Source: Rhyzopertha dominica (taxonomy: Eukaryota; Arthropoda; Insecta; Coleoptera; Bostrichidae). Taken from it: DNA of 64,000 nucleotides. The DNA lies in the NCBI GenBank assembly GCA_025024175.1, contig QCXZ01000003.1, positions 21,348,392 to 21,412,391 on the forward strand, given 5' to 3'. The translations under genes and the position numbers were made by a program. This document shows positions 57,970 to 64,000 of this stretch, one piece after another. A model generated the notes under the pieces. The model searched no databases and had not been told where the DNA came from. It saw only the letters and a list, made by a program, of their open reading frames with translations. Numbering within the stretch: position 1 is the first letter of the stretch; each line of letters begins with the position of its first letter.

Positions 57970-58900
57970 AGGAGCAAAATTTAGATGGTTAAGTGGATTT
58001 ATAGTGAAGATGCCATAAACTGAAGATATAATATTTAAAAGACTTAATCAATTACAAGTCATACTGGTGACAATTCATTATGTAGATCTGACCTGATTTA
58101 TTTAAAATTCAAATTATAACTGCCTGGCGATCGCATCTTGCATGCGATGTTGCCAGTTGTCCTATTAATACTTGTAACCTACTTTTAATGTAATCTTAAC
58201 CATATTAATGAGGGTGTATGTCGCCAAAAATAAAACTAAAATTGCAGTGCAGCTTCCTATTTAGATACAGGAAAAAGTGTTAAATGTAAAAGCTATTAAT
58301 CTGCAACTAAGTACATATTACTTTTTTCTCATTTTACAAACCTGCATTGCATTGAACACACAAAATTAAAATAATGTCAAGATGCATGTAAACGAACGAA
58401 TGGTATGGAATAATATTTTTAAGGTTTAGGCGCAAAATAGATTATTGAAATCAGTCCCTAGAACCATGTAACGAAAAGGTGAAAATTTTGTTTGCATAAC
58501 GGTTACATTAAATATACGTTGCAATTTAAAGACAGCAGGCTAAAAAGTGGTGTGCATCAGTTCATTTTCGTTTAAAGTTTAAAACACTGGAAAACACACT
58601 TTGTGGAACGTATACGTTAAGGAAGTATTAATCTGCCTGTATCAACTGCTACTTGTGAATGACCATTTTTTAATTTCGATAGAATATTAAAGGATAAAAT
58701 CACAAAACAAACACTTTTTTATGAAAAGTTGCATGGTTGGAAAAATCCAAATTACTACTACTGCAACATTAATATCGATAATTCGAAATTGTAAGTACAT
58801 TACCAAAGAATCAAATAGCTAATGAATGTAATATGCAAGTAGAGAAAACTCATTTATTTTTTATTATCGTTGGCAATGTTCTCAAATAGCATAATAATAT
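57970..58900. other. AT-rich, nothing recognised
   Basis: No gene or clear repeat was seen. Confidence 0.45.
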
Positions 58901-58908
58901 TTATTATA

Positions 58909-59273
58909 CAGGGTTTCTATAAATAATTCAGGCAACACGGCCGGCTTTGATTTGTGAATTCTTTGTGCCGCCTTTTTGTAACTGCTGCCAAGCTACAATA
59001 TGCACGGCGATAGTACTGAAGGTTGCAGATCAATGTCACACCACAGCTCCAAAATGTAAGCTTTCTGCAACCTTTAAGTTAATTATCCCACAAAACACTA
59101 CAGTATATGTTGATTATACACACTCCCAGGCGCTTTCTGATATTACAATACATCAAATAATTCAAAAATCGACAGATGACAAGTATACGTCACTTTCCTG
59201 AGAGGCGGCAAATAGATTTAATCGATAATTTCCATAACCGCCCTGGATGCATGAATCATTTATGGGAACGCTG
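58909..59273 (+). mobile_element. TA-flanked MITE, copy 2 (365 bp)
   Basis: The left TIR is CAGGGTTTCTATAAATAATT and the right is AATCATTTATGGGAACGCTG, with TA at 58907-58908 and 59274-59275. The interior matches 2901-3259 throughout, for example TTCTTTGTGCCGCCTTTTTG and GACAGATGAC. A local open frame is not conserved. Confidence 0.85.
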
Positions 59274-59275
59274 TA

Positions 59276-59775
59276 TGTTTATAGTTATCTGCTTAGTTGG
59301 CTTGTAACATTCCGATGACAATTTCTAACTCCCATCACGACTGGCGCCGTAAAATCTGACCACCTGAAAGGAATAATCATTTGACTATTAACACTTCTGT
59401 TAATGTTTGCGTGAATGACAATCACCGAACATAGATAATTTACAATTATTCGTAAATACTTGGTGCCATCATGATACAGTAAGCACAAGTTAAGTCAGGT
59501 CAGGTCACCCGCAAGGCTTTACGTTACGATGTTGTAACGAAGTTTTAAAACACTGAAACAACAACTTAATTCTTAATCACCGTTACAAAATGTTTCCAAA
59601 AGTGCTCCACCTAAAATTAATTACTATTAAGACATAAGCTTACAAATAATTCAATAAATTGAAGAGCAGATGAAAGATTGCAGAGACGGAGACACACACG
59701 AAATCAGAGTCGGTGACAATGAACTGCAATTCCTGAACCTGTAATTTGTACCACTTGAAATACTGGCACATAAAA
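59276..59775. other. no gene recognised
   Basis: About 500 bp between two MITE copies; one short minus-strand frame, not supported. Confidence 0.4.
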
Positions 59776-60148
59776 TACAGGGTTTCTATACATGATTCCT
59801 GCATCCAGGGCGCTTATGGGAATTGGGTATTTGCCATGAATTTATATTTTATTAAATTGCATATTAATTGGTAGCATCTAATCCACAAAACAGCTGTGAC
59901 AGCTTATAAATTCAAAAAAATGGATCGTAAGGTGTATTTTTAATATTAAAAATGTTAATATTTAAAGGGACCGCCAAAACGCGAACATATTGGCCATGAC
60001 GTCAGGTGTCTTGTAAATAGCCGCTTGTTTACATCTGGGGTCAGCGCGTCACGCGTCTGCCTCAGCCCGTCAATCAGNTTGTTGTTTGCGTTTATTTTGT
60101 GACAAGCGAATTAAAATACGCCAAGAAAAAATGAAATACTTATGAGTT

Positions 60149-60244
60149 ATGACTTCTGAAGGCATTTTCATTGTTATGGAATTTGTGTGCAGCGACGAGC
60201 GGTTCAACGCGGCGGACATGAGGAACGTAAAAGCAACAGCATAA
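60149..60244 (+). pseudogene. YqaJ-family first-exon ORF, copy 2
   Basis: MTSEGIFIVMEFVCSDERF then NAADMRNVKATA and a stop. It is nearly identical to 30447-30563, with the extension after KATA cut by TAA. Confidence 0.5.
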
Positions 60245-60576
60245 GTGAACTTTTTTATCAAATTAACGTAGCATTGATAATTTGATCACAGTGGGCTATT
60301 GGAAACATACTATTTGTAAACATAAAAATGTAAAAATCAAAAATGTACCCTAAATTTACTAAACGTACTATAAATATATATTGCCATTTATTTTCGAGGC
60401 TTGTGCGGCTCGTTTCCGGTCTGGCTAACTGTCGAATATATGGGGAAAAACGTCCTTTTTAATTATAACATTTCCCCCTATTAACTTAAAACGCATATAA
60501 TTTTTCGTATCCTCTTCAAGCTATAGCAAAATGGAAACTGAATGGTAAACATTTATAAAAGAATAATAAAACTTAC

Positions 60577-60772
60577 AGCAAGAATTAAGATGATCTCCAC
60601 AACAAAAAAACAAACTTTGCGATTTGGGCATATCACGTCTAGGGACCTTACAACAACTTTTTCATACGTTGATAATCTCGAGGAACGGTTACAAAAATAT
60701 TTTGTTAGCTGTACTGACTGAAGTACTTTTATAACCATGTACAAAACAACACTTGTTTTGTTTTCCATACAT
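60577..60772 (-). pseudogene. THAP-type first exon, copy 2
   Basis: From ATG at 60772 it reads MYGKQNKCCFVHGYKSTSVS then TANKIF before a frameshift; the later part matches copy 1. The in-frame TGA of copy 1 is a serine codon here, so the two copies carry different lesions. The GTAAGT donor is kept. Confidence 0.6.
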
Positions 60773-61221
60773 AATAGATGCTTGTAAAACTACACAAATC
60801 ACTTTTTGGTGCGACCTCTTACACCGTCCTTTTAATAAACACCACACAAAAGCTTTTCCAATACAAGAATGATACTACACCATTAAACAGCACGCTCCTC
60901 GGTAATGTTTACGTGACACTTGACGTCACGAGTTGAATAACCTTGGATAGAAGCGTTGTGGCGGTGACTCCTAAGATTCGAATTTCAGACCTGAAATTCT
61001 CTACCTACAAATACTTTTCTTGTTTTTTTTTAACATGGCGTACGATATATATGCACTTCAAGATTCATTTTACGTAATTTTCAAAAAAAGTGATAATACC
61101 CAATTATCGATTAAATCAATTTGCCGCTTCTAATATATTTTAATATTAGAAAACGCCTGGGAGTGTGTGTTTTCAACATATTATGTAATTATGTCTTAGA
61201 ATATTGACCGTTGTTAATTAT

Positions 61222-61346
61222 TATACTCGTAGATTTTATTTTATCAGGGCGTCGATCTCAATAAATTACAAATCCTTGGCGAAAAGTTAAAAGGATTTGC
61301 AATTTATTGAGACCGACGCCCTGATAAAATAGAATCTACGAGTATA
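61222..61346. repeat. 125 bp near-perfect hairpin
   Basis: Two 56 bp arms (TATACTCGTAGATTTTATTT inward, and its partner at 61291-61346) match at 53 positions around a 13-base loop. All three mismatches are transitions. It interrupts MITE copy 3 between CAACATA and TTCTGTAAT, together with about 40 bp of unrelated sequence on its left. Confidence 0.8.
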
Positions 61347-61548
61347 ATATTCTGTAATATTTTGTCGGATAATTAACTTTAAGGTTGCAGAAAGCTCACA
61401 TTTCGGAGCTGTGGGGTGACATTGATCTGCAACCTTCAGGACTATCGCCGTGCATATTGTAGCTTGGCAGCAGTTACAAAAAGACGGCACAAAAAATTCA
61501 GAAATCAACGCCGCCCGCGTTGCAGGAATCATTTATAGAAAACCTGTA

Positions 61549-64000
61549 TATACTGTTGCCTGTAACGAATGTGTCTCCGTCTTAGATGACGAAAAAGTAA
61601 GGATACGTAATTTGGCATTTGGCACGTATACCGAACATGCATGTTACCGAAAATGAACGTCCGCCATTTTATCGATGCCTGGCAAGACAAGTCAAGCACA
61701 TCAGATTTTGACCGATGTTCTGCAGTAATAAAAGGTTTAAAAATAGTAATGCAACATGGTTTCCTGGGTTGCTTATAAGTGTATAAGTTGGAATGAAAAA
61801 AATAACTTTCACAGGAAATAATATTACTCTCAGTGGCGTAGATCCCTGTTTCTTATTTTTTTCTTGTTAGATAGACCGTAGTACGCCACTTGTGATCAGT
61901 GTCAGTTGGTGAAATCTTTTTTTCCTTGTCTAAGGTCTGCATAACATGTTAATCTATGCACAACTTACCTATTTTTGTGCAAATGCCAAAGTGAAACAAA
62001 TTCGCGTTCATGTGATGTATGTTAATCCACATATAAGCGAGTAACAACTTCTCTGCAAGTATCAAAATGTGACAAATTAGATTCATTCGTTACTAATCTT
62101 TACAAGATTATTTAGCTTCATTTCATCCCTGTCGACTATGATTTCGTGTGTGTCTCCGTTATATTATATTATTCTATGCATAAGTAGGTAACTATTTTTG
62201 CGCAAGTATTATAAGTGGGACAAATTCTCGTTCGCCTGGCTGGAATTTTTACAAATTAATATACTGTTAATTTAACCCCCATCGACTAGGAATCACTAAC
62301 TTGCTCGTAAATTTATTGGATTCATATCATAACAATTTAGTGAGTAATGAATTAGGAACATAGTTAAACCAAAATATTGCGCATATACGTACATGATTCC
62401 AATGTTATTTAAAGCTCTTATATGAATATGTAGCTGTCTTCAACAACATGAAACATTAAAAGTAGGTATAAATAACGTTTATATGACAGAATGCGGAAAC
62501 CAATCTCATAATAATAGTTCAAAGTAGTAGAAGTGTTACAAACTTTTACTTACCTTTTCATTCCCTAAGCAAGAAACTGTGCACACCTATGTTGCAATCT
62601 AAATTATTTTTCCAGTCATGTTACGCACATGTTCGAAAAACTGAATCTACGTAACCTTAAAATGGATAATCTAAAACGTAAAATATACATAAATTTTCTT
62701 TATACGAACGTTTAATTTCTGAACACCTTTCTCAGTTGGCAAGTTATCGAATCTATCACGAATTTATAGCTTTTAAATATTCATTCGTTACAAATCTGGA
62801 ATTAATGCAAACATAAAATACAGGAAATGAAGAAAAGGTATTCCAAAATATGCAATAATAGCATAAAGATATTCAAATGTATTACGAGACATGGCAGTAA
62901 AAAAATAAGTGACCATTTAGTGTCTCAACAGGAATGTGTAGAAAATAGCAACTAGTGGATGCAAGACGGGAATTTATGCTCATTTGCACGAAGCAATGCG
63001 TAATCATTTAGAAATTAACATAAGGTGCATGCTCGGATAGTTTGCAACAAAGTTATTTACATGTCATNGCCAAATTTTAATACTTTTTATTTGATAATAT
63101 AAAAATAATTTGTACAGTATGTGGTTTTGTAATANTACCGTTGTATAAAATAAAATTTATCACAAAAAGCTTTCGATACCGGGGATATACCGACGATATA
63201 TACAGTGGAAACCGCATAAAGCATAATAAAATTAAACCCAAAAAGATCGAGTGCGGTTAAACAAAAGAATACCTGGACCAACAAAAAAAAATACCGCACA
63301 ATTAAAAAGGATACCTGGCACAAACGAAGAAAAGTCCTGTACAAATACAAATGCTGCGATAAACTAAAAAATATCTAATTAGATTATAAAAATGACTAGA
63401 CAAATTAGGTCTTCCAAGGGCAAATGAAAAAGTATTTGGACGAAGGAAAATGCATCGCATATTATAAACCTTTAGAAACGCAAGTAACTTGTTTTTTTTT
63501 TCAAATAAAATGGTATGTGCATTTTTCATGGTGGTATTATGTTAGCATTGGTGCATCTGTCTGCTGTTTTGTGGTATTTAAGTTTCATTACGTTTTGCAT
63601 TATTCAAATACTAACATGTTTAAGAAGGCTTAAAACTGTTAACTACGGGCATGTCTAAAAACCAGGTTCTCAACTCTTAAATCAGAGAACGGTAAGTTTT
63701 CTGGTTAACACGTAAATGAACTAATGCAAGGCAGGCAATTGTTTGTTGTTTAAACAAATTAAAATTAATGTTTGTACTACGCTCTCTACACAGCAACCAG
63801 CTACAAATAGATCTATTTCGCTATTATTATAGCCTATGTGAGAAACTCTGATTTACAAAATTAGTATAATACCCTCGCTTTTATTATTGTAACCACGCCC
63901 GATCCTAAAGGCAATGCAGCCATCCTGCCATGTAATTTCAACCGCCCTTCACTGGTATAAGATACCTTCACACATTTTCTAAAAATGTCTAAAGTAAAAA
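61549..64000. other. AT-rich, no gene; degenerate direct repeats at 62.0-62.3 kb
   Basis: Two units at about 62045-62148 and 62203-62300 share GCAAGTAT, GTGGGACAAATT/GTGACAAATTAG, and CATCGACTAGGAATC/TGTCGACTATGATTT, and a weaker unit precedes them at 61951-62012. A small CAGTGGCGTAG...TACGCCACTTG pair at 61834-61895 looks like a tiny hAT-type MITE without a clear target duplication. No protein recognised. Confidence 0.4.

Larger units (their letters stand above)
59825..61101. mobile_element. ISL2EU-like two-gene transposon derivative, copy 2
   Basis: Same family as 30119-31384. The ends are perfect GGGTATT and AATACCC inverted repeats, each bordered by AATT. The surrounding MITE in other copies reads GGAAATTATCGATTA with a single AATT, so the insertion duplicated either AATT (4 bp) or AT (2 bp with TGGG..CCCA ends); sequence alone cannot decide. 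It contains the left first-exon ORF (60149-60244), the right THAP-type exon (60772-60577, minus) and both TGACGTCA sites (59997-60004, 60921-60928). Confidence 0.75.
59778..61546 (-). mobile_element. TA-flanked MITE, copy 3, with two nested insertions
   Basis: CAGGGTTTCTATACATGATT at 59778 and GAATCATTTATAGAAAACCTG ending 61546 (minus its first base, a 20-base TIR) bound a reverse-oriented copy, with TA at 59776-59777 and 61547-61548. It is split first by the 1277 bp ISL2EU-like element (after CGCTTATGGG) and then by a hairpin unit. About 45 bp of the MITE centre is also deleted. Confidence 0.85.

Noticed and set aside
61834..61895. CAGTGGCGTAG...TACGCCACTTG pair only about 60 bp apart
   Set aside because: Looks hAT-like but no 8 bp duplication and too short to call an element with confidence.
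1..64000. CRISPR arrays, bacterial operons, ribosomal RNA genes
   Set aside because: No regularly spaced short repeats, no ribosome binding site pattern and no conserved rRNA sequence; the gene structures seen are eukaryotic.

Overview
The window looks like nuclear DNA of an arthropod, most likely an insect. It is strongly AT-rich, host genes are very sparse, and the transposon mix (DIRS, Penelope, Jockey-type LINEs, Ty3/gypsy, Ty1/copia, mariner, hAT, SWIM/YqaJ-bearing elements) is typical of repeat-rich insect genomes. The species cannot be named from sequence alone. Isolated single Ns, mainly in repeats, fit a draft consensus with ambiguous bases.

Only one convincing host gene is present: an apparently intronless ZDHHC1-type palmitoyltransferase on the minus strand (7407-9017). 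A short upstream ORF overlaps its start, and a stack of nested transposons begins about 190 bp upstream.

Layout: 1-2.0 kb, 3' end of a gypsy element with its LTR; 2.9-3.3 kb, first copy of a TA-flanked MITE; 6.2-6.6 kb, Pao-gag-like and Tc1-like relics; 7.4-9.0 kb, ZDHHC1; 9.2-12.0 kb, an inverted-repeat element holding a LINE that is itself split by a hAT MITE; 13.6-14.6 kb, a nearly 1 kb fold-back; 16.3 kb, an LTR-like promoter; 18.4-21.5 kb, a DIRS-type element with inverted ends, reverse transcriptase and tyrosine recombinase; 23.4-28.1 kb, a copia element split by a LINE and by a 99 bp hairpin MITE; 30.1-34.9 kb, two related DNA transposons carrying SWIM/YqaJ and THAP-type genes; 34.9-39.6 kb, GTCGAC-rich MITE and tandem repeats; 39.9-40.6 kb, an internally deleted LINE with an open fused ORF; 42.5-43.7 kb, a dead mariner; 45.9-46.6 kb, a hAT MITE; 46.7-49.2 kb, a Penelope-like element interrupted by an inverted-repeat cassette; 53.1-53.4 kb, a LINE tail; 57.1-58.0 kb, a fold-back with a hAT-like insert; 58.9-61.5 kb, two more copies of the first MITE, one of which holds two nested elements.

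The most interesting system is the pair of about 1.27 kb elements at 30119-31384 and 59825-61101, together with the larger element at about 31776-34850. The short elements keep both ends of a two-gene transposon. At the left is a TGACGTCA promoter and a first exon resembling exon 1 of the neighbouring SWIM/YqaJ nuclease pseudogene. At the right is a second TGACGTCA promoter and a THAP-type zinc-finger first exon on the opposite strand. This implies an autonomous parent with two convergent genes, a THAP-type transposase and a YqaJ-type nuclease, as known for ISL2EU/IS4EU elements. One insertion lies inside a MITE whose other copies supply the empty site.
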